The translations under genes were made by a program, and so were the position numbers. A DNA stretch of 64,000 bases from Sediminibacterium sp. (lineage in GTDB: Bacteria; Bacteroidota; Bacteroidia; Chitinophagales; Chitinophagaceae), in contig JAEUVE010000011.1 in assembly GCA_016786865.1 (NCBI GenBank), forward strand, positions 1 to 64,000, in the 5' to 3' direction. The notes under the pieces were generated by a model. That model saw nothing but the letters and a program-made list of their open reading frames with translations, had not been told where the DNA came from and did no database searches. Below, one piece after another: positions 35,581 to 44,689 of this stretch (position 1 is the stretch's first letter; each line of letters begins with the position of its first letter).

Positions 35581-37125
35581 ATGTCACTACCCAAGGAACC
35601 GCGGCAGAAGATGATCAACATGATGTACCTGGTGTTAACAGCACTGTTGGCACTGAATGTATCGTCTGAGATCTTAAATGCCTTTAAGACGGTAGACAAA
35701 AGCTTAATGACGGCAAGCGGAATAGTAGAACAGAAGAACATCGGTATTTTTAAATCATTCCAGAAAAAAATGGATGATCCTGTTACCAGGGATAAAGCTG
35801 CTGTATGGTTTCCTAAAGCGCAGAAGGCCAAACAACTGGCAGATGATGCATATAATTATATTGAATCTTTAAAACTGGAGCTTAAAAAAGAAGCCGGGTT
35901 GTCTAAAGATGAGAGCGGAAAGGAAATTTATAAGGAAGACGATCTGGATGCAGCAACCCGTATGTTTCTTTCCAATCCACCGGAAGGCAAGGGTAAAGGA
36001 AAGGACTTATACAATAAGCTGAAGGACTTTAAAGATCAGATTCTGGCCATTGATCCGGATATTGCGAAAGAAGTTGGACCAACACTTCCGTTGGATATAC
36101 CTGATGCAAAAGATGATAAAGCTAAAACCCAATGGGCCTATAGCTTCTTTCACATGACACCTACTGTTGCTGGTATTACGATCCTGAGTAAGTTCCAGAA
36201 CGACATTAAAAACAGTGAGGCGCAGGTAGTTGAATATTGCCACAAAGAAATTGGAGAAGTTGAACTGATCTACGACCAGTTCCAGGCGATTGCCAATGCC
36301 AATGCAAGTTATATCATGCCCGGAGAAGAGATTGTAATCAATGCGGGTGTTGGTGCATTCAACAGTGCGTCCAAACCAACAGTAACCGTAGATGGCGCAG
36401 TTGCCACTCCTACACCTGATGGTTCATTTGAATACAAGTTTAAGCCTACCAGCAGTGGTACTAAAAAAGTGAATATTTCTTTTGTGAAGCCAGATGGTAC
36501 TACCGCCTCTGTAACAAAGGAAATCAAATACACAGTGGGTGTTCCTTCCGGTCTGGTTGTATCTACAGATAAAACCAGGGTATTCTATCAGGGATTGGAT
36601 AACCCGCTGAGCATCACCGGCGGTGGTGGAGATGAAAAAGTGAATGTAAGTATAGATGGTAATGGGGTAAGCTTCCGTAAGGAAGGTCCAGGTCAGTATA
36701 TTGTAAACTGTACTGCGCTGGGATCTGCTACCGTAACTGCTACTGACGGAAAAAATACCCAGAAGATTGTTATACCGGTTAAACGTGTTCCCAATCCTTT
36801 GGCTACTGTTGGCGGAAAAGCCGGTGGTCCTATTGCTGCCAACGTATTTCGTGTACAGAAAGGAGTGGCTGCAGAGTTGAGAGATTTTATTTTCGAAGGA
36901 GTTAAATACGAAGTGGTTTCATTTACCCTGATCTGCACAGGGAAAGGATTTGAGGAAAGTGGATTTGGTATTGCAGAAGTGAATAGTGCTTACTTTAACG
37001 GAGAGGCACAAGCCCTGCTGCGTAAATGCCAGGCAGGATCAACAGTTGTTATTGATGAAATTAAGGTAACTGGACCAGGCGGTTCCAGAATACTGGATCA
37101 GAATATTTCATTTACACTTCAATAA
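35581..37125 (+). CDS. gldM: Gliding motility / T9SS motor shaft protein GldM
   Basis: A 514-residue protein with one transmembrane helix at about 13-32 (MINMMYLVLTALLALNVS) and a long periplasmic part made of an initial helical domain and three Ig-like beta domains, consistent with the known GldM rod. SLPKEPRQKMINMMYLVLTA is the recognisable start. It crosses the periplasm and contacts the GldK-GldN ring. Separated from gldL by 55 bp and from gldN by 8 bp. Confidence 0.93.
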   Translation: MSLPKEPRQKMINMMYLVLTALLALNVSSEILNAFKTVDKSLMTASGIVEQKNIGIFKSFQKKMDDPVTRDKAAVWFPKAQKAKQLADDAYNYIESLKLELKKEAGLSKDESGKEIYKEDDLDAATRMFLSNPPEGKGKGKDLYNKLKDFKDQILAIDPDIAKEVGPTLPLDIPDAKDDKAKTQWAYSFFHMTPTVAGITILSKFQNDIKNSEAQVVEYCHKEIGEVELIYDQFQAIANANASYIMPGEEIVINAGVGAFNSASKPTVTVDGAVATPTPDGSFEYKFKPTSSGTKKVNISFVKPDGTTASVTKEIKYTVGVPSGLVVSTDKTRVFYQGLDNPLSITGGGGDEKVNVSIDGNGVSFRKEGPGQYIVNCTALGSATVTATDGKNTQKIVIPVKRVPNPLATVGGKAGGPIAANVFRVQKGVAAELRDFIFEGVKYEVVSFTLICTGKGFEESGFGIAEVNSAYFNGEAQALLRKCQAGSTVVIDEIKVTGPGGSRILDQNISFTLQ

Positions 37126-37133
37126 ATGTGCGT

Positions 37134-38177
37134 ATGAAAACGATGTTAATAAAGGGAGTTGTATTGGGGGTGGCTGTAACCGGCATGCTGCAATTAAATG
37201 CACAGTCTAAGTACAGAACCGGCGGAACTACAACAAAGCCAGCCACTGTTAAACAGGAGCAGGCACCCGGTCAGGCAGCACCTGCAGGTGATACTGTCAT
37301 TAAACGAACTACGACCAATGCCGCTCCTGCTTCTGCGGGAGCAATGACGGTTACTTACGATACCACTATTCAGGGTGGCTTTGATGAAAAGCCGGAAATT
37401 TCGCTCCGCAACAATTATGCAATGGTCCGGAACCAGGTAAGGGATCGCAAGCCATTGGAATATGAAGACCTGCGCGAAGATGATGCACACTTCAGTCATT
37501 TTGTTTGGAGAGAAATTGATGGCAGGGAAAAAATCAATCAGTCGTTTGTATATCCTGGAAAGGAAGATATGGGAGACCAGCGTTTCTTCTCGATTCTCCT
37601 TAATGCCATTAAGAACGACAGCGTAGTGGCATTTTCAGCAGACAACGATCGCTTTACTACTCCGCTTACACTCAATCAGGTGATGGCCTTAACAGGCGGC
37701 GCCTACGATACCGTTGATGTAACCGACCCGGTTACTGGTACAGTGGAGCGGGTGATCACTAAAAAGCCCAAATTCAGTCCAGATTCTGTATACACGTTCC
37801 GCATTAAAGAGCAGGTTATTTTTGACCGTGAAGCCAGCAGATTGTTTACCAGAATTATTGGTGTGGCTCCTATTGCCAAGCAGGTAGTTGCAGGTAAGTC
37901 CCTGCCAAGGGTGTTATTCTGGGTTTACTACCCGGATATCCGCAAAACACTGGCAAGATATGATGTGTACAATCCCAAAAACTTCTCTGCAAGAATGACC
38001 TGGGAGGAGCTGATGGAAAGCAGGTATTTCTCCAGTTACATCATCAAATCTACCATTGGCAACCCGGGTGATAAATCTTTGAGTGCCATGTACAAAGACC
38101 CATTGTTCCGCTTACTGGAAGGAGAGAACATCAAGCAGAAAATATTCAATTACGAGCAGGATCTCTGGGCTTATTAA
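37134..38177 (+). CDS. gldN: Gliding motility / T9SS protein GldN
   Basis: A 347-residue periplasmic protein with a signal peptide ending near LQLNAQ, a Thr/Pro/Ala/Gln-rich linker (residues 20-75), and the conserved GldN core with DAHFSHFVWREIDGREKINQ, LPRVLFWVYYPDIR and the ending RYFSSYIIKSTIGNPGDKSLS. It forms the ring with GldK. The ATG at 37134 is preferred over a GTG two codons upstream. A bidirectional-looking hairpin terminator follows the stop. Confidence 0.92.
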   Translation: MKTMLIKGVVLGVAVTGMLQLNAQSKYRTGGTTTKPATVKQEQAPGQAAPAGDTVIKRTTTNAAPASAGAMTVTYDTTIQGGFDEKPEISLRNNYAMVRNQVRDRKPLEYEDLREDDAHFSHFVWREIDGREKINQSFVYPGKEDMGDQRFFSILLNAIKNDSVVAFSADNDRFTTPLTLNQVMALTGGAYDTVDVTDPVTGTVERVITKKPKFSPDSVYTFRIKEQVIFDREASRLFTRIIGVAPIAKQVVAGKSLPRVLFWVYYPDIRKTLARYDVYNPKNFSARMTWEELMESRYFSSYIIKSTIGNPGDKSLSAMYKDPLFRLLEGENIKQKIFNYEQDLWAY

Positions 38178-38194
38178 GCCGGATTACAGGATAT

Positions 38195-38222
38195 TAAAAA
38201 AGGGGCATTGCCCCTTTTTTTT
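38195..38222 (+). terminator. Terminator after gldN
   Basis: AAAAAAGGGGC and GCCCCTTTTTT pair around a short loop, with a run of eight T at the 3' end. It ends the gldKLMN transcript. Confidence 0.85.
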
Positions 38223-38334
38223 ATACATAATATATAAAAAAATATTCAGATAGACGAATTTTTATCAAAAAAAATAGAAAAAATGATATCTATCCCTTAA
38301 CTTCGTTTCGGTTTTTCATAGGATATTGGATTTT

Positions 38335-38372
38335 AAAAACGGGGCTGGATTTTTATCCTGGCCCTTTTTTAT
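38335..38372. terminator. Bidirectional hairpin terminator beside uvrC
   Basis: GGGC-GGAT and ATCC-GGCCC arms form an interrupted stem, with A-run on the left and T-run on the right, so it can stop transcription from either side. It lies 16 bp past the end of uvrC (minus strand). Between this and the previous terminator is about 110 bp of AT-rich DNA with no gene seen. Confidence 0.6.
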
Positions 38373-38387
38373 TTTTTAAATACCCCC

Positions 38388-40202
38388 TTATCCCTGCCTG
38401 TCTTTTTGTAAGTATTTGGCCAATATTCCGGCCTTTTGGGCTCCAATAACTTCGCTCAGTGCTTTTTCTGTCTGATCCTTGATGTTTTTTACCGACCGGA
38501 AGGTTTTCAGGAGTTGGTTTACTGTTTGCGGGCCAATACCCGGAATTTGTTCCAGTTCATTTTTAAAAGTGCCCTTGGATCGCTGGTTACGGTGGAAGGT
38601 GATTCCAAACCGGTGTACCTCATCCCGGATTCTTCTGACCAGCTTCAGGGAATCGCTGTTCCAGGGTAATTTGATGGATTCCTTGTCTCCGGCAAAGAAA
38701 AGCTCTTCCTCATTCTTTGCCAATCCCACCAGGGTAGTGGTACCGGTAAGTCCCAGTTCCCGGAGGCTTTCTAATGCGGCACCCAATTGCCCCTTACCGC
38801 CATCGATAATAACCAGTTGCGGAAAATCCAGGCCTTCATCGCGAAGACGTTTATACCTCCGGTACACAACTTCTTTCATGGTAGCAAAATCATTGATGCC
38901 TTCAACGGTCTTTACATTGAATCTCCGGTAATCTTCTTTGGATGGAATCCCGTTTTTAAAGCAAACCATGGCGGAAACAGGATAGGCCCCCTGAAAATTG
39001 GAGTTATCAAAGCATTCTATATGAACGGGTAGTTCCGGTAATTGAAGATAATTCTGCAGTTCGTACAGTACTTTCTTCTGTTCCATATCCGATTTTCCTT
39101 CCAGGTGCAGAATCTTCTTTTTTCTCAGTTCGTCTTTGAAATAAGACACGTTTTTGATGGAAAGCTCCAGTAATTTTCTTTTATCGCCTGCTTTGGGCAC
39201 GGTGATGACCACTTCCGGATCGGGATAATCAATCGCGAAAGGAACAATGATTTCGTGTGCCATGCTGTTGAAAGCGCTGCGCAGGTTGCCAATCACAAAT
39301 TCAAGCACTTCCTCTTCAGATTCTTCCAATCTGGTTTGAACAGGAACGGTATGGGTCTGCACAATGGTGCCATTCTGAACCATCAGGTAGTTCACATAAG
39401 CTTTATCGTCGTCTTTTAAGATAGAGAACACATCCAGATTAGTCAGGTGCTTACTCACAATAACCGATTTGGCCTGGTAATTTTCGAGGTGCTCAATTTT
39501 CTTTTTAACCATTGCAGCCTTCTCAAAATCCAGGTTGGAGGCATGTTGCTGCATTAATTTGGTGTAATGTTGAATCACTGAACCCAGATTTCCTTTCAGC
39601 ACGTTTCTTACCATTTGAATGCCTTCCTGATAGTCTTCTGTACTTTGCAGGCCTTCACAGGGTCCTTTGCAGTTTCCCAAATGGTATTCCAGACAAACTT
39701 TGAATTTACCTTTCTGAATATTGGCATCAGTCAGGTTCAGTTTACAGCTTCGCAGTGGGATGTATTGTTTTACAAAACCAAGTAATTCTCTTACTCTTCC
39801 TGCAGAAGTAAAAGGGCCAAGGTATTCGGAACCATCGTTTATTTTTTTTCTGGTCAGGAAAATACGGGGGAATGGTTCCTTCTTGATAACGATGTAAGGA
39901 TAGGTCTTATCGTCTTTCAGGTCTATATTGTACTTAGGCTTGTATTCTTTGATCAGTGCGTTTTCCAGCAGAAAGGCATCCTGTTCGGAATCCACGATGG
40001 TAAACTCTATCCGGTGAATTCGTTGAACAAGTTCATGCGTTTTATATCCGGTAAAGGTTTTGGTGAAATAAGAACTCACCCGCTTTCTTAAGCTTTTGGC
40101 CTTGCCCACATACAACAGCGTACCAGCTTTGTCGAAGTATTTATAAATACCCGGACTAAGCGGAATGGTATGTGCAATCTGTTGAAAAGCTTCCTGTGTC
40201 AT
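38388..40202 (-). CDS. uvrC: UvrABC system protein C (excinuclease)
   Basis: The nuclease subunit of nucleotide excision repair, cutting on both sides of a lesion bound by UvrB. The 604-residue protein has an N-terminal GIY-YIG domain (SPGIYKYFDKAG, LLYVGKAKSLRKRV), a UVR motif near residue 205 (DFEKAAMVKKKIEHL), the RNase H-like C-terminal nuclease (IECFDNSNFQGAYPV, LVIIDGGKGQLGA), and a helix-hairpin-helix pair at the end (LEQIPGIGPQTVNQLL). The start overlaps the stop of the upstream small lipoprotein gene by 4 bp. Confidence 0.96.
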   Translation of the reverse strand: MTQEAFQQIAHTIPLSPGIYKYFDKAGTLLYVGKAKSLRKRVSSYFTKTFTGYKTHELVQRIHRIEFTIVDSEQDAFLLENALIKEYKPKYNIDLKDDKTYPYIVIKKEPFPRIFLTRKKINDGSEYLGPFTSAGRVRELLGFVKQYIPLRSCKLNLTDANIQKGKFKVCLEYHLGNCKGPCEGLQSTEDYQEGIQMVRNVLKGNLGSVIQHYTKLMQQHASNLDFEKAAMVKKKIEHLENYQAKSVIVSKHLTNLDVFSILKDDDKAYVNYLMVQNGTIVQTHTVPVQTRLEESEEEVLEFVIGNLRSAFNSMAHEIIVPFAIDYPDPEVVITVPKAGDKRKLLELSIKNVSYFKDELRKKKILHLEGKSDMEQKKVLYELQNYLQLPELPVHIECFDNSNFQGAYPVSAMVCFKNGIPSKEDYRRFNVKTVEGINDFATMKEVVYRRYKRLRDEGLDFPQLVIIDGGKGQLGAALESLRELGLTGTTTLVGLAKNEEELFFAGDKESIKLPWNSDSLKLVRRIRDEVHRFGITFHRNQRSKGTFKNELEQIPGIGPQTVNQLLKTFRSVKNIKDQTEKALSEVIGAQKAGILAKYLQKDRQG

Positions 40203-40783
40203 TTCTCCAAAGGTTTATTCCAATCTACAGCAATGGTTTGGCTATGGCTGAAATCCTGGTATTTTTTAGCGGAAACGATCTGAAAACCCTCATCTGCAAT
40301 CCAGCTGAATTGATTGGTATAAACCGTATCGTTTAATTTCCAGTTTTCCCGGAGGAACATTCTTTTGATTGTGTTGGTTTCATCGTTCAGTAAAATATCT
40401 ATGCGTTGCAGTTTGCTATCCGGATCTATTGCAGTGTAGTTGATGGTATAGCTGTTGGTAGACAGATCCTGAAACACAGTTTCTTTATACAGGTTTTTTT
40501 GTTTGTTCCAGTTTTCAAGTACACTCAATACGCCATTGGCGAGCTGTACAAATGCCTCTTTTGTTATGCCTGAACTATCTTTTCGTGAATCAACCGTGAT
40601 GGTTCTACGGATATCAAAATTGCGCAGGTCTACAAAACGGATCTGTTCACGGATAAAATCCGCACAGGGGTAATATTTGGCGGTGTCTGCAACAGGAATT
40701 GCTTTGTTTTGTCTGGGTCCTTCATTGCAGAAAGAAAATAAACCGGCTAGTATAAGAATAAAGGACAAAAAGTTTCTACACAT
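40199..40783 (-). CDS. Probable lipoprotein of unknown function
   Basis: A 194-residue protein I do not recognise. The N-terminus has a hydrophobic signal (FLSFILILAGLFSFC) whose Cys at about residue 19 follows an imperfect lipobox, so lipidation is likely but not certain. The rest is polar with alternating beta-like segments (DSKLQRIDILLNDETNTIKRMFL). It overlaps uvrC by 4 bp and lies 24 bp downstream of the beta-barrel gene, so it sits at the junction of the sigma-factor unit and uvrC. Confidence 0.65.
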   Translation of the reverse strand: MCRNFLSFILILAGLFSFCNEGPRQNKAIPVADTAKYYPCADFIREQIRFVDLRNFDIRRTITVDSRKDSSGITKEAFVQLANGVLSVLENWNKQKNLYKETVFQDLSTNSYTINYTAIDPDSKLQRIDILLNDETNTIKRMFLRENWKLNDTVYTNQFSWIADEGFQIVSAKKYQDFSHSQTIAVDWNKPLEK

Positions 40784-40807
40784 AGTGCAAAACTATCCAA
40801 AATCGGG

Positions 40808-42265
40808 CTATTTCCATTGGCGGGTGATGCCCAATCTGATACCATAATCCATCAGGTGTTCTTTGATGGGGTATTGATTGGAATAGGAGGGCAGAAGCTG
40901 ATAGCGGATCTGAGGGCCGATTTGCCAGATATTGTTCCCGCTCTTGTACGAAATGTTGATTCCTGCACTCGTATTGATGTTCCAGCGTCGCATCAGGCTG
41001 TTTCCGTCTGTGTAGTTCTTGTAATCTGTAGAAAGCAGGTAGCTGCTGTTGTTGATGATATACGTAGGCTGAACAGATGCTTCGGCGCTCAGGCCCAGTG
41101 AATTTCCTTTTACAATCAGCCATTGGAAGCCAACCGGAATGGCCACCTGGAAAATGGTGTTGTTGAGCTGCTCAGATTTGTAGCCTGTATTGTTGTTATA
41201 AGAAGAAAACAGGTTGATGGTTTGGATACCGGAATTATTAATCAGTGAAATAGTACTTAAATCTCTGGTACTGGTTTTAAATGTTTCAATATGGTACTGA
41301 CGAATGTTCAGCTGCAAACCGGTTTTCAGCTGAAGCCGTCCGGATATATTATAAAGCCCTGCTAAACCCAGTTCCAGTCCGGTAGATGGACGATGACGAA
41401 CCACATCATTTACAGTAGCTGAATAATTCAAACCCATAGGTACGTTCTGAGTACCGGGATTTTGTGCGGTGGTGTTCGGTTGTATAATCTCTTTAACTTC
41501 TGCATCAGACAAGGTTCTGTAACTCCTGGAAGGGGTTACGTAAAACTGGAAACCAACTTTGCTTAGTTTATTCCATGGCATGACGTGTTTCTTACCCACA
41601 ATATTTTTCAGATAGCTGTCTTCCAGTAGTATGGGTTGTGTACCCATCGGAATGGTCTTGAGCAGGTTGGGCTTTTCAGGTACTGCTGTTGCCTCTTTCA
41701 CAGGAACCGGCGCAAGGTTCAGTGGTTCCAGGCTAACCACTTTTGCGAGGGCCTGTTCGGCGTTTTTATTAAAAGTGGTGGTGTTGCGTATGGAGAGTCT
41801 TTCTTTCCTTTCAGCAGTAACGATATTGGAAGTAATGAATGCTGCGTCTGCTCTATTGTGTTCCTGGCTGTTGAATTCGTTGATGATTCGGTTCTCTGCT
41901 ATGTTAGAGATCGTTGCATCTGTAAAATGCTGAGGTTCAATATTGCCAAAATAGGATTCATCATCTGCATCCTTCACAATTTTGTTGTGGCCGGCATGGG
42001 CATGAACACCGGCTTTTTTTACTTCAGCGATCAGCTTTTCGGCTTGCAGCTGTTTGTCGGCAGAAGGGGCCATCAGTAAAGTGGAAACCGTAAGTGTGGA
42101 AATGATCAACAGGGAAATAAATGTAAGCGCCGGCCATGCAGGATATCCATGTAGTTCAGTTCGTATGTTCTTCCAAACCTTGTCGGAAGGGTACATACGA
42201 TGCTGATTCATTTCGTCCTGTAAGAAATGCTCAAATTCGTTGTCTTGGTAATTCCTGAAATCCAT
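40808..42265 (-). CDS. Inner-membrane helix plus outer-membrane beta-barrel hybrid protein
   Basis: A 485-residue protein with no signal peptide at the N-terminus. Residues 1-42 are soluble and charged (DNEFEHFLQDEMNQHRMYPSDKVWKNI), 43-66 is one transmembrane helix, 67-240 a polar linker, and 240-485 reads as aromatic, alternating beta strands ending in Trp-Lys like an outer-membrane beta-barrel (YKSGNNIWQIGPQIRYQLL). It starts 30 bp after an ECF sigma-factor gene. The N-terminal part could touch the sigma factor like an anti-sigma; this is inference. Such proteins are often annotated simply as outer-membrane beta-barrel. Confidence 0.7.
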   Translation of the reverse strand: MDFRNYQDNEFEHFLQDEMNQHRMYPSDKVWKNIRTELHGYPAWPALTFISLLIISTLTVSTLLMAPSADKQLQAEKLIAEVKKAGVHAHAGHNKIVKDADDESYFGNIEPQHFTDATISNIAENRIINEFNSQEHNRADAAFITSNIVTAERKERLSIRNTTTFNKNAEQALAKVVSLEPLNLAPVPVKEATAVPEKPNLLKTIPMGTQPILLEDSYLKNIVGKKHVMPWNKLSKVGFQFYVTPSRSYRTLSDAEVKEIIQPNTTAQNPGTQNVPMGLNYSATVNDVVRHRPSTGLELGLAGLYNISGRLQLKTGLQLNIRQYHIETFKTSTRDLSTISLINNSGIQTINLFSSYNNNTGYKSEQLNNTIFQVAIPVGFQWLIVKGNSLGLSAEASVQPTYIINNSSYLLSTDYKNYTDGNSLMRRWNINTSAGINISYKSGNNIWQIGPQIRYQLLPSYSNQYPIKEHLMDYGIRLGITRQWK

Positions 42266-42295
42266 ATAAACAGCTCAACACTTACTAACTACTTA

Positions 42296-42874
42296 CTATT
42301 TTTTGAATGCAGCCACCCAGTTGAAATTTTCTCTTGGACGATCAATGATTCTTTTCTTCACCAGAATAGTTTCCAGCATGGCTTTTGCCCTAGTATACTG
42401 GCTTCTGCTCGTACTTTCTTCTATATCCAGCATCTCTCCGATTTCTTTATGGCTGTAACCCTCCAGCGCATAAAGGTTCAATACTGTTTTATAACCCAAC
42501 GGTAACAGCCTGATGCATTCAATAATCTGGCGTGCCTGCATAATGGAAGGAATGGTTTCCTCTTTTACTTCCAGAAATCCGGCGTGGTCCAGATCTACAT
42601 TTTCTGAGAACTTTTTATTTTTCTTCAAAAAATTGATGCAGGTATGAACAATGATCCTGCGGACCCATCCTTCAAATGCTCCTTTGTTCTGAAAAGTGTG
42701 AATCTGGGAGAAAACCTTGATGAACCCCTCCTGCAACATATCCTCTGCATCTTCTCTGCTCTGGCTGAAACGATAACATACACTCAGCATTTTAGGACTG
42801 TACCGGTTGTACAGTTCCCGCTGTGCCGAGGGATCATTTTGTAAACAGCCTGCCAGAATCAATTGCTCTGTCAT
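42296..42874 (-). CDS. ECF-type RNA polymerase sigma factor
   Basis: A 192-residue group 4 sigma factor with region 2 (QSREDAEDMLQEGFIKVFSQI, GAFEGWVRRIIVHTCINFLKK) and region 4 (LPLGYKTVLNLYALEGYSHKEIGEMLDIEESTSRSQ). It is the first gene of a unit with the membrane/barrel hybrid protein; no classical anti-sigma or FecR gene is present. Divergent from the DUF1800-DUF1501 genes across a 192-bp gap that contains no obvious TAnnTTTG box for either direction. Confidence 0.9.
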   Translation of the reverse strand: MTEQLILAGCLQNDPSAQRELYNRYSPKMLSVCYRFSQSREDAEDMLQEGFIKVFSQIHTFQNKGAFEGWVRRIIVHTCINFLKKNKKFSENVDLDHAGFLEVKEETIPSIMQARQIIECIRLLPLGYKTVLNLYALEGYSHKEIGEMLDIEESTSRSQYTRAKAMLETILVKKRIIDRPRENFNWVAAFKK

Positions 42875-43066
42875 GAAGGGGATCTATTTATCCCTAAATA
42901 TAAGACAATTTTAAAATTGCGCCTGCTGCATGTTTCTGCGGGTTTTAACGGTTTTTTGACGATTTAAGCATTGGAATAACGCATTGATTGATCGCATTTT
43001 AAAGCAAAATTAATCGTGGAGACATCGCAGAGGCTATAATTTGAATCTGATTTCAATATCCCCCTC

Positions 43067-44686
43067 ATGGATAACCATCAAACTGCATCAACATCTCCAG
43101 CCGGATTACAGGTATACAGTGGCAGCTGGACCGAACAGGAACGTATACACCTGCTGAAACGAACCATGTTTGGTGTAAAAAGAACAGACCTGGATTATTT
43201 TAAGAATAAGACCATGGTAGAAACAGTGGATGAATTGCTGAATCCTGTTTCGCCTTTGCCGGATCCGCCTGTAAAAGAATACACAACAGGCAATGCAACA
43301 GTTCCGGATACGCAGGTAGCTGCTGGAACAACATGGGTGAACGATCCGTCTGCAGACGGAACCATAGCATCGTTGAGAAGGGCTTCTTTCAAAAAATGGT
43401 GGATGGGTGTGATGATTCACCAGGATAGAAGCCTCCGCGAAAAAATGACCCTGTTCTGGCACAATCATTTTTCAACAGAAACCAATGATGTAGGAAATGC
43501 TCAGTACGTATACAAACACCATCATTTGCTTCGGACCAATGCCCTGGGGAACTTTAAATATTTAACAAAGGCGGTAACGACAGATCCGGCAATGCTGGTT
43601 TATCTTAATGGGCAGCTGAATACGAAAACTGCGGCCGATGAAAACTATGGCAGAGAGTTGCAGGAATTGTTTTGCTGCGGCAAGGGCCCCGATTCTTTAT
43701 ACACAGAATCAGATGTGAAGGCTGCTGCCAAAGTACTCACCGGATGGAGGAATAATGCAACTTCTATTACCTCTTATTTTGATCCCAACAGACATGATAC
43801 TACCAATAAAAGTTTTTCTGCTTTTTATAAGAACACGCTTATACAGGGAAGGAGTGGTGCAAACGCAGGAGAGCTTGAGTTGGATGATTTGTTGAATATG
43901 ATATTTTCTGTTGATGAAGTTGCGAAATACATCTGCAGAAGACTGTACCGCTGGTTTGTGTATTATGATATAGATGCTACTGTAGAAGCCAATGTAATTG
44001 TACCAATGGCTGGCCTGTTGAGGGATGCTCAATATGAAATCAAGCCGGTACTTTCGGCATTGCTAAAGAGTGAACATTTTTATGACACCCTTTCCAGGGG
44101 GTGTCTGATCAAAAGCCCGGTGGACCTTGTGGTGGGCATGTGCCGGGAATTGAATGTAGCATTTCAGCCACAAGAAGACTACGTTACCAATTATGGGTTC
44201 TATAATTATCTGGTTAACTGGCTTGCCAGTATGCAACAGAATATTGGAGATCCTCCCGATGTAAGTGGTTGGAAGGCATATTATCAGGAACCACAGTTTT
44301 ATGAAATCTGGATCAACAGCGACACATTACCTAAGCGAAATCAGTTCACCGATCTGATGATGGTAAACGGCTATACGTTTAACGGAAAGAAATTACAGAT
44401 TGATGGAGCTGAGTTGGTGAAGTTCCTTTCTGATCCGGCTAATCCCAATCAACTGATTGATGATCTGACTGCTGTGATGTACAGGATAAATATTTCTCCA
44501 GCCTCCAAAGCACAACTGAAAAAAGATATTTTATTGAGTGGGCAGTTGAATGATCAGTATTGGACGGATGCCTGGAATACATTCATTTCCACACCTGGCA
44601 ATGCATCCAATACTACTTCTGTAAAAAACAAAATCAGGGATCTGATCAAATACCTCATGAATCTGGCTGAATACCAGCTGGCATAA
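43067..44686 (+). CDS. DUF1800 protein
   Basis: A 539-residue protein of the DUF1800 family: HLLKRTMFGVKRTDLDYF near residue 30, LREKMTLFWHNHFSTE, YGRELQELFCCGKG, KVLTGWRNN and GDPPDVSGWKAYYQEP are the usual blocks. There is no clear signal peptide. The function is unknown; the family is almost always encoded just before a DUF1501 gene, as here with a 3-bp gap, so the two proteins probably work together at or beyond the envelope. Confidence 0.85.
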   Translation: MDNHQTASTSPAGLQVYSGSWTEQERIHLLKRTMFGVKRTDLDYFKNKTMVETVDELLNPVSPLPDPPVKEYTTGNATVPDTQVAAGTTWVNDPSADGTIASLRRASFKKWWMGVMIHQDRSLREKMTLFWHNHFSTETNDVGNAQYVYKHHHLLRTNALGNFKYLTKAVTTDPAMLVYLNGQLNTKTAADENYGRELQELFCCGKGPDSLYTESDVKAAAKVLTGWRNNATSITSYFDPNRHDTTNKSFSAFYKNTLIQGRSGANAGELELDDLLNMIFSVDEVAKYICRRLYRWFVYYDIDATVEANVIVPMAGLLRDAQYEIKPVLSALLKSEHFYDTLSRGCLIKSPVDLVVGMCRELNVAFQPQEDYVTNYGFYNYLVNWLASMQQNIGDPPDVSGWKAYYQEPQFYEIWINSDTLPKRNQFTDLMMVNGYTFNGKKLQIDGAELVKFLSDPANPNQLIDDLTAVMYRINISPASKAQLKKDILLSGQLNDQYWTDAWNTFISTPGNASNTTSVKNKIRDLIKYLMNLAEYQLA

Positions 44687-44689
44687 TCT

